Source: Chryseobacterium sp. JAH (GTDB lineage: Bacteria > Bacteroidota > Bacteroidia > Flavobacteriales > Weeksellaceae). Taken from it: a DNA stretch of 64,000 nt. This document shows positions 16,076-25,520 of this stretch, in pieces (position 1 is the first letter of the stretch; each line of letters starts with the position of its first letter). The position numbers were made by a program, and so were the translations under genes. Below the pieces are notes generated by a model, which was not told the origin of the DNA, ran no database searches, and was given only the letters and a program-made list of their open reading frames with translations. The stretch covers positions 124,001-188,000 of the forward strand of contig NZ_LMAH01000003.1 of the NCBI RefSeq assembly GCF_001507335.1, read 5' to 3'.

Positions 16076-17656
16076 ATGGCGCAGAAAGAAACATTATCAT
16101 CTCTTACTCAGGGAAACTTTGCTAGAGAGCTATCGATTGCAGATGGAAAAATGCCTCCCAATGCAGTCGATTTTGAACGTTTGGTTGTCGGTACTTTTTT
16201 GATTGATAAAAAAGGACTCGACCACTCTATTGACCTTTTAACCCCTGAAGTTTTCTACGACCCAAGACATTCGGTGATTTTTGAAGTAATCTTAAAATTA
16301 TATGAAGGCAATCAGCCCGTAGATTTAATGACTGTCATTCAGGAATTAAAGAAAACAGATAAGCTGAGTTCCGCAGGTGGCGACCATTACATCATTGAGC
16401 TAACGATGGGCGTAAGCTCTTCTGCCCATATAGAATATCACGTCCGTGTAATTCTTGAAAAATACATTTTACGAAGTTTAATTAATGTTTCTGCCAATGT
16501 GATTGATACTTCTTATAAAGAATCAACAGACGTATTCGAACTTCTAGATAAAGCCGAGCAGTCATTTTTTGAAATCACCAACGGAACCATTAAAAAAGGT
16601 TTCGACACGGCAAATACATTGGTTAAACAAGCAATTGATACCATCAAATCTTTAAAAGATAAAGAAGGAATATCAGGAGTACCTTCCGGATTTACCGGTG
16701 TTGACAAAGAAACTGGGGGATGGCAAAATTCAGATTTAATTATCATTGCCGCACGTCCTGCAATGGGAAAAACAGCCTTTCTTCTTTCTATGGCAAGAAA
16801 TATTGCCGTGGGATCTAAAATTCCGATGGCACTATTCTCGCTCGAGATGGCATCAGTACAGTTAATCACAAGGATGATTGCATCTGAAACCAAAATTTCT
16901 TCAGAAAAACTGCGGAAAGGGCAAATGAGTGATGAAGAATGGCAAAGACTATTCTCCAATGTTTCAGAACTAGAAAACGCTCCTCTTTACATTGATGAAA
17001 CTCCTTCTCTTTCTATTTTCGATTTCCGGGCAAAATGCCGTAGATTGGTGATGCAGCACGGGGTAAGAATCATCATGGTCGATTACCTTCAGCTGATGAC
17101 CGCAAGCAGCGGCGGTAAAGGTGGTGGAAACCGTGAACAGGAAATCGCAATGATATCACGTTCATTAAAAGCAATTGCAAAAGAGCTCAATGTTCCTGTT
17201 ATTGCACTTTCACAGTTATCGAGAACCGTAGAAACTCGTCCTGGAAAAAGACCTCAGTTATCTGACCTTAGAGAATCAGGAGCAATTGAGCAGGATGCAG
17301 ATATTGTATCATTTATTTTCAGACCAGAATACTACAAAATTGCCGTTTGGGACAACGATGAAGAAGGACAGGAATCTTCAACCGAAAACCAAGCCGAATT
17401 GATTATCGCTAAACATAGAAACGGTGCCACTGCCGATGTAAGACTTTCTTTCATGAAGCATTTTGCAAAATTTGGCGATTTGGGAGAAACAGATTACGGT
17501 TACCCATCAGGAGGTTCTCAATCACCTGAACCAAGCGGTTTTGAGAAAATAAAAACAACGATTCAGCCAGGTGCTGCATTTGATTTGCCAGATAATTCTA
17601 AAGTTTCTGGATCTTCAATGAACGATCTAGATGATGAAGATGATTTTCCATTTTAA
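16076..17656 (+). CDS. dnaB: Replicative DNA helicase DnaB
   Basis: A 526-residue hexameric helicase that unwinds DNA at the fork. N-terminal domain (NAVDFERLVVGTFLIDKKGL, with DLMTVIQELKK) is followed by the linker and RecA-like motor: GVPSGFTGVDKETGGWQNSDLIIIAARPAMGKTAF in pieces, with Walker A at about 225-235, Walker B IIMVDYLQLM at about 332-341, arginine-rich SRSLKAIAKEL, and QLSRTVETRPGKRPQLSDLRESG. The C-terminus has an acidic tail (DDEDDFPF). No intein is present. It and rnhA sit between two pairs of T9SS surface genes, with which they share no evident function. Confidence 0.97.
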   Translation: MAQKETLSSLTQGNFARELSIADGKMPPNAVDFERLVVGTFLIDKKGLDHSIDLLTPEVFYDPRHSVIFEVILKLYEGNQPVDLMTVIQELKKTDKLSSAGGDHYIIELTMGVSSSAHIEYHVRVILEKYILRSLINVSANVIDTSYKESTDVFELLDKAEQSFFEITNGTIKKGFDTANTLVKQAIDTIKSLKDKEGISGVPSGFTGVDKETGGWQNSDLIIIAARPAMGKTAFLLSMARNIAVGSKIPMALFSLEMASVQLITRMIASETKISSEKLRKGQMSDEEWQRLFSNVSELENAPLYIDETPSLSIFDFRAKCRRLVMQHGVRIIMVDYLQLMTASSGGKGGGNREQEIAMISRSLKAIAKELNVPVIALSQLSRTVETRPGKRPQLSDLRESGAIEQDADIVSFIFRPEYYKIAVWDNDEEGQESSTENQAELIIAKHRNGATADVRLSFMKHFAKFGDLGETDYGYPSGGSQSPEPSGFEKIKTTIQPGAAFDLPDNSKVSGSSMNDLDDEDDFPF

Positions 17657-17741
17657 TTTTAAAAAGTCAGGTAGCTTAGGTTTATTTAACCTTGAAATAA
17701 TTTTTTAATATAGTCTTAGACTAAACCTCAACCTTAAAATT

Positions 17742-18218
17742 TTGAGAATCGAAATCTATACAGACGGTGCATGCAGTGGAAATCCCGGAAAAGGCGGATA
17801 TGGAATCCTTATGAAAGTTCCTGAAAAAAATTATCAGAAAACATTCTCGAAAGGTTTTAGAAAAACAACCAACAACAGAATGGAATTACTGGCAGTAATT
17901 ACCGCTTTAGAAAAACTGAAATCCACAGAAAATGACATTCACGTATTCACAGACAGCAAATACGTTTCCGATGCCATTAATCAAAACTGGCTTGCCGGAT
18001 GGATTAAGCGAGGCTGGAAAAATGTAAAAAATCCTGATTTGTGGAAACGCTTTGTGATACTTTACAATCAGTATCAACCAAAGATGCATTGGATAAAAGG
18101 CCATGCAGGGCATTTTGAAAATGAACTTTGTGATAAATTGGCTGTAACAGCCGCTAATGCTACGGATCTTGAGATTGATTCATTTTTTGAAAATATAGAC
18201 AGCAATTCTTTATTTTAA
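17742..18218 (+). CDS. rnhA: Ribonuclease HI (UUG start)
   Basis: Degrades RNA in RNA-DNA hybrids. The 158-residue product keeps all family marks: YTDGACSGNPGKGGYG (first Asp), NNRMELLAVI (Glu), FTDSKYVSDAI (Asp), the basic handle WIKRGWKN, WIKGHAGHFENELCDKLA (His and last Asp). The reading frame begins with TTG at 17742, giving MRIEIYTDGA, the expected N-terminus; no ATG lies in frame just upstream. The gene follows dnaB by 85 bp and could share its transcript. Cytoplasmic. Confidence 0.95.
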   Translation: MRIEIYTDGACSGNPGKGGYGILMKVPEKNYQKTFSKGFRKTTNNRMELLAVITALEKLKSTENDIHVFTDSKYVSDAINQNWLAGWIKRGWKNVKNPDLWKRFVILYNQYQPKMHWIKGHAGHFENELCDKLAVTAANATDLEIDSFFENIDSNSLF

Positions 18219-18388
18219 TGAATAGATTTTGAATCATTCTAATTTCACATTATTTATTTTAATTATTCCTTTACGATTTTTAAAATATTTTACCATATAG
18301 ATATAATTTTTTACAAAATTAACATTATATCAATATTTATTGATCAGGATTTAATATCTTTACACGTCTAATTATAAAATCCTAATAG

Positions 18389-20638
18389 ATGAATAAAAAT
18401 TTATTATTTTATTTTACCATACTATTATTTTGCTTTTCAGGGAAATACCACTCTCAAACTTATCAGCTTGCAGGAACCCCCTTCACAACGACAGGTTGGA
18501 CAATGGTTGCTCCTACCATAGCAAGTACTGACTTTATCCAATTAACTCCAGACACTAACAATCAATCAGGATCAGTAAGGCTGAACGATCCTATTAATTT
18601 GAAATTTTGTGATAAGTGGCGAGTAGAATTCGATTTCAGAATGGATTCTAATCAGACCGCCAATGGAGATGGTCTTGCATTTTGGTACTTAGCAAATCCT
18701 CCTGTAGCAAGTGTATTGGGTTCAGGCTTAGGAGTTTCACAAAATGCTGTTGGTCTCATCGTAGGTTTCGACACTTACAACAATACGACTACAGCAGTAA
18801 TGAGTAAAGTACACGTTGCTTACGGACAAGTCGCTAACACAACAGATAACAATAATGTAGAATTTTTCAATGTAGCTGGAAGCTCTTTTCATTCTCCTGA
18901 TCTTAATACTACTTTACCTTTTCAGGGAGCAACTTACAAGCATGTCGAAGTGTCAGCACAGGTTAACACGCTTTTTCCCACACAATGGATAATAGAAATA
19001 AAAATTGATGGCACTGTAATCTGCAATCAATCTTTTGCCCCTTCAGGAGCTTCTGGTACAATGACGAATGGATATTTTGGCTTTTCAGCTTCCACAGGAG
19101 GAAATAGATCAAGACATTCAATTAAAAACGTAAAGATATACACAGATAAAGTAAGCATTTTACAACCTTCTGTAACACAAACATACTGTCCAAATCCTAC
19201 AACGGGAGCTGCAAGTGCCAATTTAACTTTATTCAATTCACAATTTGTAGCCACACCTTCTAATTATACGTTTACATATGCTGTAGGGGGAACTACCATA
19301 ACCAACCCTACCAATTATCAGTTCAGCGCAAACACAACAGTGAATGTATTTATTAAAGACAATACCGGCATATTGTGTGATAACCCTGACGGGCAAATTC
19401 AGCTCTCGCTGTCACCTTTTACAGCGAACAACTCAACGATTTCTGAATGTAACAACAATAATTCAACAACAGCAACCTTTAATCTTACTACCGCAAACGT
19501 AAGTGCTGTACCCGGTATTATAAAAAAATATTACCGAACTATGGCTGATCTTAATGCTGGAACCAATGAGATCACAAACCCAACAGCTTTTGTATCAGGA
19601 CCAACCATCGTTTATGTAAAAGTTACCACCCCTCAAGGATGTAGCGGCACTGCGCAGATTACCCTAAATTTTCTCCCCCTTCCTGTCGTTACTGATGGAA
19701 ATCTACAAGCTTGTGCCATTCCAACAAATCCAACAATAGGTGTCTTTGATTTGACGTCTGCTAGTGTGACTACAGAAGCAAGTATAACTAAAAAATTCTA
19801 CACCTCTTTAGCAAATGCGCTAGCAGGAACAAATGAAATTCCAACTCCGATTCTGTATACTTCTGTTAGTACAGACGTATATGTGAAAGTAACTGCGATT
19901 AGCGGATGTTTTATTATTAAAAAGATTACTTTGAAAGTAATTCCTCCAGTAAGATCGACCGTTTTAAAAGATAAAATCATCTGTATTGATGACAGAACAA
20001 GCCTAGATGCCGGCACCGGTTTTGACGGATACGAATGGAGCACAGGAGCAACTACACAGTCAATACAAGGCGTACCAGTAGGATCGTATTGGGTAATTTT
20101 AAAAACAGGAAACTGCTACTTTATGCAAACTGTAACAGTAAAAGCAGCCTCTAATCCTGTAATTGCAAGTCTGGATATTACAAACAACACAATTACAGTA
20201 AATGTGCAAGGCGGAACAGCTCCTTACCGATACTCTTTAGATGGCATTACTTGGCAGGATTCTAATGTTTTCACAGGATTACCAAGAGGCGAAAACAAGA
20301 TATTTGTGAAAGACTTTTACAACTGTGACCCAATAGAAGTTCAAGTTACAGTTCCTAATCTTTTGAATGCGATAACACCTAACGGAGACAATATAAATGA
20401 TTTTATCGACTACACTGCTTTGGCATATAAGAAAAATTTAATTTTCATTGTTTATGACAGATATGGAAACAAAAAATTTGAAGCCGACAAAATGAGAAAC
20501 TTTAAATGGGACGGTACTTCCGGTGGGAAGAAAATCCCTACAGGTACCTACTGGTATAGTATCTCATGGAACGAAAACGATAAAAACAACACCCAAACCA
20601 AATACAATGGCTGGGTACTTGTCAAAAACAGAGAATAA
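18389..20638 (+). CDS. T9SS type B surface protein C with L-type-lectin-like N-domain
   Basis: A 749-residue secreted protein. Signal peptide (MNKNLLFYFTILLFCFSGKYHSQ), then a legume-lectin/L-type-lectin-like sandwich (about residues 25-250: FDFRMDSNQTANGDGLAFWY, GLIVGFDTYNN, YKHVEVSAQV, GYFGFSASTGG). Then Ig-like repeats (CNNNNSTTATFNLTTANV, TKKFY), the WSTGATTQSI domain, a SprB-like repeat, and sorting domain AITPNGDNINDFIDYTAL ending NGWVLVKNRE. The lectin-like fold suggests sugar binding at the surface, but ligand is unknown. N-half pairs with protein D; C-half pairs with protein B. Confidence 0.92.
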   Translation: MNKNLLFYFTILLFCFSGKYHSQTYQLAGTPFTTTGWTMVAPTIASTDFIQLTPDTNNQSGSVRLNDPINLKFCDKWRVEFDFRMDSNQTANGDGLAFWYLANPPVASVLGSGLGVSQNAVGLIVGFDTYNNTTTAVMSKVHVAYGQVANTTDNNNVEFFNVAGSSFHSPDLNTTLPFQGATYKHVEVSAQVNTLFPTQWIIEIKIDGTVICNQSFAPSGASGTMTNGYFGFSASTGGNRSRHSIKNVKIYTDKVSILQPSVTQTYCPNPTTGAASANLTLFNSQFVATPSNYTFTYAVGGTTITNPTNYQFSANTTVNVFIKDNTGILCDNPDGQIQLSLSPFTANNSTISECNNNNSTTATFNLTTANVSAVPGIIKKYYRTMADLNAGTNEITNPTAFVSGPTIVYVKVTTPQGCSGTAQITLNFLPLPVVTDGNLQACAIPTNPTIGVFDLTSASVTTEASITKKFYTSLANALAGTNEIPTPILYTSVSTDVYVKVTAISGCFIIKKITLKVIPPVRSTVLKDKIICIDDRTSLDAGTGFDGYEWSTGATTQSIQGVPVGSYWVILKTGNCYFMQTVTVKAASNPVIASLDITNNTITVNVQGGTAPYRYSLDGITWQDSNVFTGLPRGENKIFVKDFYNCDPIEVQVTVPNLLNAITPNGDNINDFIDYTALAYKKNLIFIVYDRYGNKKFEADKMRNFKWDGTSGGKKIPTGTYWYSISWNENDKNNTQTKYNGWVLVKNRE

Positions 20639-20646
20639 TTCTAAAC

Positions 20647-20680
20647 AAAATCACTCCAATTTTTGGAGTGATTTTGTTTT
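20647..20680 (+). terminator. Rho-independent terminator after T9SS protein C
   Basis: AAAATCACTCCAA, short loop, TTGGAGTGATTTT, GTTTT. Confidence 0.85.
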
Positions 20681-20868
20681 AGGTTAATTTCAATGAAAAA
20701 TTTAATGCATTTTGTTATTTACAACGAATTTTATACAAAATAATCATTAAAAATACAAGGTTTATAAAGAATTCAGTTCATTTGCAGATAGTGTTAAATA
20801 CAAGTAACATTTAATGAATTGTATTGTAACAACAATATTAAAATAATACCATAACCAACTTAAATAAA

Positions 20869-23136
20869 ATGAAGAAAACACTACTTTTTTATTTTTCAGC
20901 AGTCCTTTTATTTTTCTATCAAAACAATTCCGCCCAAACGTATCAACTGACAGGAAACCCCGTCAACACCACCGGCTGGGATATCGTTCCTTCAGCAACA
21001 GCACCTAATGATTTTGTACAGCTTACCGCAGACCAGACTGGGCAATTTGGTGCAATCAAACTTTCAAATCCGATCAACTTAAAATATTGCGACAAATGGA
21101 AAGTGGAATTTGACTTTAGAATCGATGGAAACGGAACTACTGCCTACGGACGAGGCGACGGATTGACCTTCTGGTATCTTTCAAATCCTCCAACAACATT
21201 TACAACAGGAGGAGGCTTGGGAATTCCGGCAAATGCCAACGGATTGATGGTGGCATTTGATATCTTCAACAATTCTACGGAAGGGCAGATGAGCAAAGTA
21301 CACCTCCTTTATGGAACTAATAGTACTCCTGCAGGAAACCCTAACATCGAATACAATATGGCAGCAGGAAGTACATTTCACTCACCTGATCTGCAGGCTA
21401 CACAACCCTTTGTAGGAAGCACATACAAACACGTTGAGGTAAACGGACAAGTTGACCCCGCGAATATTAACAACTGGATTATTCAAATTAAAATAGATGG
21501 AATAATAATTACCAATCAATCGTTTGCGCCTTCAGGAGGAGCCATTGGTATGACAACCGGATATTTTGGATTTTCCGCAGGAACGGGAGCAGCGAGCGCA
21601 AGACATTCAATTAAGAATGCTAAAATTTTCATTGACAAGGTTCCAATTTTACAAAATACCATTACCCCATTTGTGTGTACCAATCCTTCTACAGGAAACG
21701 GTTTTGTTGACTTGACTTCTTATGCGAACCAGTTTGTTAACATCCCCAGCAACTACATCATTACGTATTATGTATTAGGAAGCTCTACACCAATTGCTAC
21801 TCCTACTAATTTCCAGTACTCAGGAAACACAACGATAACCGTAGTGATTAAAGATCCATCTTCAACTCTATGCGATAACGGCGATGCAAGGATTATTTTA
21901 AACCCAACTCCGTTTGAAGCAGTGGACGCTTCGATGACAAGCTGTAATAATAACAATGCAGGTGTTGGGATATTTAATTTAAATGACGCCGCCGTCACCA
22001 CGTTACCAGGAGTTACAAAGCAGTACTATCCTACTTTAGCAGATTTAAATGCAGGAACTAATCAGATCACAAACTTTGCAGCCTTTCCTGCAGCACAAGG
22101 AACAACTATTCATGTGAAGGTAACTACTGCGCAAGGCTGTGTAGACAATGCAATCATTACCCTAAACATATTTCCGGTTGTCGTTGTGAATGATGCAACA
22201 TTGAGGGCTTGTGCGGAACCATCCAATCCTTCCGTAGGAATTTTTAATCTAATCAATGCCAACGTAACCACACAAACAGGAACAACAAAGAAGTACTACC
22301 CTTCACTAACCGACGCCGTAAACGGAACAAATGAGATTAATAATCCCACAACATACACAGCTCCAAACGGTGTAGTGTACATAAGCGTATTCGATAGCAA
22401 TGGATGCTTCACAGTTGCTAAAGTGACTTTAATTGTAATCCCACAAGTCTTTTCTACAGTTTTAATTGATAAAGTAATTTGTATTGAAGACAAAACAACT
22501 TTAGACGCAGGACCTGGATTTACCGGATATCAATGGAGTACAGGCGCAACAACACAAACTATCACCAACATAGGAGTGGGAACATATTGGGTAAAATTGA
22601 AAACGGGCGACTGTACCGCTACGCAGACCGTAAAAGTATATGCCTCAGAGCAACCTGTTGTCTCATCAATAGATATTTCTAACACAACAATTACCGTCAA
22701 TGTAAACGGTGGAACTCCTGCATACCAATATTCTTTAGACAATGTCCATTGGCAGGATTCTAATGTTTTTACCGGAATTTCAAGAGGAATGCACAAAATT
22801 TACGTAAGAGATGTTTATGACTGCGAACCTATTGTAGTGAATGTCACAGTTCCGAATTTAATTAATGTAATAACGCCTAACGCAGATGGGCAGAATGATT
22901 TTATCGATTATTCTGCATTATCAGATAAATTAGATTTAACCTTTAGTGTTTTCGACCGATATGGCTCTAAGCTTCATCAGGGAGACAAAACCAACAGATA
23001 TACCTGGGATGGAACTGCCAACGGCAGAAAAGTTCCTACAGGAAGCTATTGGTATTCCGTAACATGGAACGAGAATAATAAAAACAAAACTCCTGTTAAA
23101 TTCTCGGGCTGGATTATGGTGAAAAACAGAGACTAA
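20869..23136 (+). CDS. T9SS type B surface protein D with L-type-lectin-like N-domain
   Basis: A 755-residue secreted protein. Signal peptide MKKTLLFYFSAVLLFFYQ...SAQ, then an L-type-lectin-like domain (about 25-255: VEFDFRIDGN, GRGDGLTFWYLSNPP, GLMVAFDIFNN, YKHVEVNGQV, GYFGFSAGTGA). Ig-like repeats (CNNNNAGVGIFNLNDAAV, TKKYY), WSTGATTQTI domain and SprB-like GGTPAYQYSLDNVHWQDSNV follow, then sorting domain VITPNADGQNDFIDYSAL ending SGWIMVKNRD. It resembles protein C over the N-half but protein A over the C-half (the VLIDKVICIEDKTTLDAGPG block is identical with A). The 230-bp leader holds no other gene. Confidence 0.92.
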   Translation: MKKTLLFYFSAVLLFFYQNNSAQTYQLTGNPVNTTGWDIVPSATAPNDFVQLTADQTGQFGAIKLSNPINLKYCDKWKVEFDFRIDGNGTTAYGRGDGLTFWYLSNPPTTFTTGGGLGIPANANGLMVAFDIFNNSTEGQMSKVHLLYGTNSTPAGNPNIEYNMAAGSTFHSPDLQATQPFVGSTYKHVEVNGQVDPANINNWIIQIKIDGIIITNQSFAPSGGAIGMTTGYFGFSAGTGAASARHSIKNAKIFIDKVPILQNTITPFVCTNPSTGNGFVDLTSYANQFVNIPSNYIITYYVLGSSTPIATPTNFQYSGNTTITVVIKDPSSTLCDNGDARIILNPTPFEAVDASMTSCNNNNAGVGIFNLNDAAVTTLPGVTKQYYPTLADLNAGTNQITNFAAFPAAQGTTIHVKVTTAQGCVDNAIITLNIFPVVVVNDATLRACAEPSNPSVGIFNLINANVTTQTGTTKKYYPSLTDAVNGTNEINNPTTYTAPNGVVYISVFDSNGCFTVAKVTLIVIPQVFSTVLIDKVICIEDKTTLDAGPGFTGYQWSTGATTQTITNIGVGTYWVKLKTGDCTATQTVKVYASEQPVVSSIDISNTTITVNVNGGTPAYQYSLDNVHWQDSNVFTGISRGMHKIYVRDVYDCEPIVVNVTVPNLINVITPNADGQNDFIDYSALSDKLDLTFSVFDRYGSKLHQGDKTNRYTWDGTANGRKVPTGSYWYSVTWNENNKNKTPVKFSGWIMVKNRD

Positions 23137-23162
23137 TTTTTTTCATATTTAATTATATTGAT

Positions 23163-23192
23163 ACCACTCCCATTAAAAGGAGTGGTTTTTTT
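23163..23192 (+). terminator. Rho-independent terminator after T9SS protein D
   Basis: ACCACTCC, loop, GGAGTGGT, then a T run. Confidence 0.85.
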
Positions 23193-23251
23193 ATTAGAAA
23201 ATTTAAAAATAGAATTTCGGCACAAAACTCTCTTTATTCATATTCAATTCT

Positions 23252-23259
23252 TAAATTTG
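23252..23259 (+). promoter_or_regulatory. -7 box TAAATTTG of the nitroreductase-nadB-nadC operon
   Basis: Exact TAnnTTTG, 5 nt before the ATG at 23265; a leaderless or near-leaderless start. Confidence 0.6.
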
Positions 23260-23264
23260 TCTTT

Positions 23265-23894
23265 ATGAATTATTTGGAAGCTTTAAGCAGAAGATATTCT
23301 GTGAAAAAATTTAACCCCGAAATGATCATTCCTCAGGAGAAACTTCTCAATATTTTGGAGTCGGGTAAACTGGCGGCAAGCTCTCAGGGACTACAGCCCT
23401 ATAAAGTATTCGTCGTTGAAAGTACAGAAATGAAGGAGAAACTGATACCTGCTTTTTATAATCCCTCTCAAATTTCTACATGTTCGCACCTTGTTGTTTT
23501 AGTATCCAAAAAAGATATGGAAGAAACGTACCTCGACGGATATTTCAATCACATATCTGAAGTACGTGAACATCCTGTGGAGGACTTAAGTTTATTTAAA
23601 AAAAGCATAACCAATCATTTCAGCAGACAAGAACATGATGACATTCTGAATTGGGCAGAAAAACAAGCTTACATAGTTTTAGCTAATTTAATGTACGCTG
23701 CAGCGATAGAAAATATAGATACATGCCCGATGGAAGGTTTCAGACAAGAACTCATTGAAGAAATTTTAGATATCAATCCTGAAAAAGAGAAAGTAACTGT
23801 TACATTGGCACTTGGCTACCGATCGGAAGAAGATCAGTTCCAGCACATGAAAAAAGTAAGGAAACCAAACGAAAAATTGTTTAAATTTATTTAA
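23265..23894 (+). CDS. Nitroreductase-family NAD(P)H-dependent FMN oxidoreductase
   Basis: A 209-residue flavoprotein of the NfsB/YdgI type. Typical elements: RRYSVKKFNPEMIIP near the N-terminus (phosphate-binding Arg-Arg-Ser), SSQGLQPYKVFVVES (about 38-52), QAYIVLANLMYAAAIENIDTCPMEGF (about 140-165), and VTVTLALGYRSEEDQ. The substrate is not defined; relatives reduce nitro compounds, quinones or flavins. It heads a probable operon with nadB and nadC, 30 bp and 18 bp apart, which places an NAD(P)H-using enzyme with NAD synthesis genes; whether that is functional or chance is open. Cytoplasmic. Confidence 0.9.
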   Translation: MNYLEALSRRYSVKKFNPEMIIPQEKLLNILESGKLAASSQGLQPYKVFVVESTEMKEKLIPAFYNPSQISTCSHLVVLVSKKDMEETYLDGYFNHISEVREHPVEDLSLFKKSITNHFSRQEHDDILNWAEKQAYIVLANLMYAAAIENIDTCPMEGFRQELIEEILDINPEKEKVTVTLALGYRSEEDQFQHMKKVRKPNEKLFKFI

Positions 23895-23924
23895 TTATTT
23901 AGACGATTGTCTTAAAGCAAGAAT

Positions 23925-25502
23925 ATGATAAAAGCGGATGTATTAGTGATTGGCTCGGGGATTTCCGGACTTTCTTATGCCATAAAAGTTTCAGAACAGT
24001 TTCCCGATGCCAAAATAATCATTGTAACAAAATCTGACGAAGACGAAAGCAACACAAAATACGCCCAAGGCGGTTTGGCCGTGGTCACAGATTCTAAAAA
24101 TGATAACTTCGAAAAACATATCGAAGATACCATGCGAGCCGGTGACGGCGAGAACAAACGCGATGTTGTAGAAATGGTCGTAAGAGAAGCGCCCGCAAGA
24201 TTTAACGAAATAGTTGAATGGGGCGCCAATTTTGACAAGAAAAATGGAGAATTTGCTTTAGGAAGAGAAGGTGGACACACAGAAAACCGAATCGTACACC
24301 ATAAAGACATCACCGGTTTTGAAATTGAAAGAGCTTTGCTGGAAACTGCAAAAAGCAGTCTCAATATTGAAATCCTTGACCATCACTATGTCATCGACAT
24401 TATCACCCAGCACCACGTTCCGGGAAAAGAATTGAATGAAGGTGAAATTAATTGCTACGGTGCCTACATTTTAGATGAAAAATCTAAATCGATTAAAAAA
24501 ATTACATCAAAAATCACTTTAGTTGCCACAGGCGGAGCGGGTCATGTTTACAAAAACACCACAAACCCTGTCATTGCAACCGGAGACGGAATCGCTTTCG
24601 TTGCCCGTGCTAAAGGCAAGGTAACCAATATGCAGTATTATCAGTTTCATCCAACCGCATTGTACAGCAAGCTTGACGGAATGTTATTTTTAATTTCGGA
24701 AGCAGTACGTGGTGATGGTGCAAAACTTAGAACCAAAAAAGGTGAAAAATTCATGCATAAATATGATGAGCGTGAAGAGCTAGCTTCCCGCGATATCGTC
24801 GCAAGAGCCATCGATGCTGAAATGAAAGTTACAGGTGATGAATTCGTAGGTCTCGACTGCAAAGAGATGAACCATGAAAAATTTTTGGAACATTTTCCAA
24901 ATATCTATAAAAAATGTAAAGACGAAGGAATAGATCCTTTTACTCAACTAATTCCTGTAGTTCCGGCTTGCCACTATTTAATGGGCGGGATTGAAGTAGA
25001 CAAAGACGGACAGTCATCTCTCAACAATTTGTTTGCTGTAGGAGAATGCACCAATTCTGGACTGCATGGTGCCAACAGACTGGCTTCAAATTCTTTATTA
25101 GAAGGTTTGGTTTTTGGCCATAATGCCGCAATGAAAACAGTGGAACTGCTCAAAGAAAATAACTTTAACTTCGATGACTTAAAAGCCGTTCCTGAATGGA
25201 ATGAAGAAGGAATGAAAATTATTGACGAAATGGTAATCGTTTCTTACCTCAGAAAACAGCTTCAGGAAATGATGAGCGACCTAGTAGGAATTGTAAGGAG
25301 CAACAGACGTCTCAAAATGGCTTTGCAAAAACATCAAGAAATCGCAGCTGCCGTTGACGAAATTTACCACTACTCTATTTTATCACCTCAACTTTCAGAA
25401 TTACGAAATCTGACAACCGTTGCTCATCTAATTATTACCCAGTCCATGGAAATGACACAAAATAAAGGTGCATTTTACAATAAGGATTTAGCGCAAGTAT
25501 AA
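23925..25502 (+). CDS. nadB: L-aspartate oxidase NadB
   Basis: Oxidises aspartate to iminoaspartate with FAD, the first step of de novo NAD synthesis. The 525-residue protein shows the FAD dinucleotide fold DVLVIGSGISGLSYAIKV (residues 4-21), KYAQGGLAVV, the active-site stretch GREGGHTENRIVHHKDITG (about 112-130), QYYQFHPTALY, SEAVRGDGAKL, and the C-terminal CHYLMGGIEVD / GLHGANRLASNSLLEGLVFG block, then the helical cap. Length is normal. It precedes nadC; nadA is not in this window, so quinolinate synthase must be encoded elsewhere if the pathway is complete. Confidence 0.96.
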   Translation: MIKADVLVIGSGISGLSYAIKVSEQFPDAKIIIVTKSDEDESNTKYAQGGLAVVTDSKNDNFEKHIEDTMRAGDGENKRDVVEMVVREAPARFNEIVEWGANFDKKNGEFALGREGGHTENRIVHHKDITGFEIERALLETAKSSLNIEILDHHYVIDIITQHHVPGKELNEGEINCYGAYILDEKSKSIKKITSKITLVATGGAGHVYKNTTNPVIATGDGIAFVARAKGKVTNMQYYQFHPTALYSKLDGMLFLISEAVRGDGAKLRTKKGEKFMHKYDEREELASRDIVARAIDAEMKVTGDEFVGLDCKEMNHEKFLEHFPNIYKKCKDEGIDPFTQLIPVVPACHYLMGGIEVDKDGQSSLNNLFAVGECTNSGLHGANRLASNSLLEGLVFGHNAAMKTVELLKENNFNFDDLKAVPEWNEEGMKIIDEMVIVSYLRKQLQEMMSDLVGIVRSNRRLKMALQKHQEIAAAVDEIYHYSILSPQLSELRNLTTVAHLIITQSMEMTQNKGAFYNKDLAQV

Positions 25503-25520
25503 TTGATTACTAAGAACATA

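Noticed and set aside
16513..16959. Minus-strand 148-codon frame inside dnaB
   Set aside because: Fully contained within dnaB; no promoter box and no recognisable product.
18219..18388. -7 box TATCTTTA before protein C
   Set aside because: Last base is A, and the upstream TTG is too close; too weak to list as a promoter.
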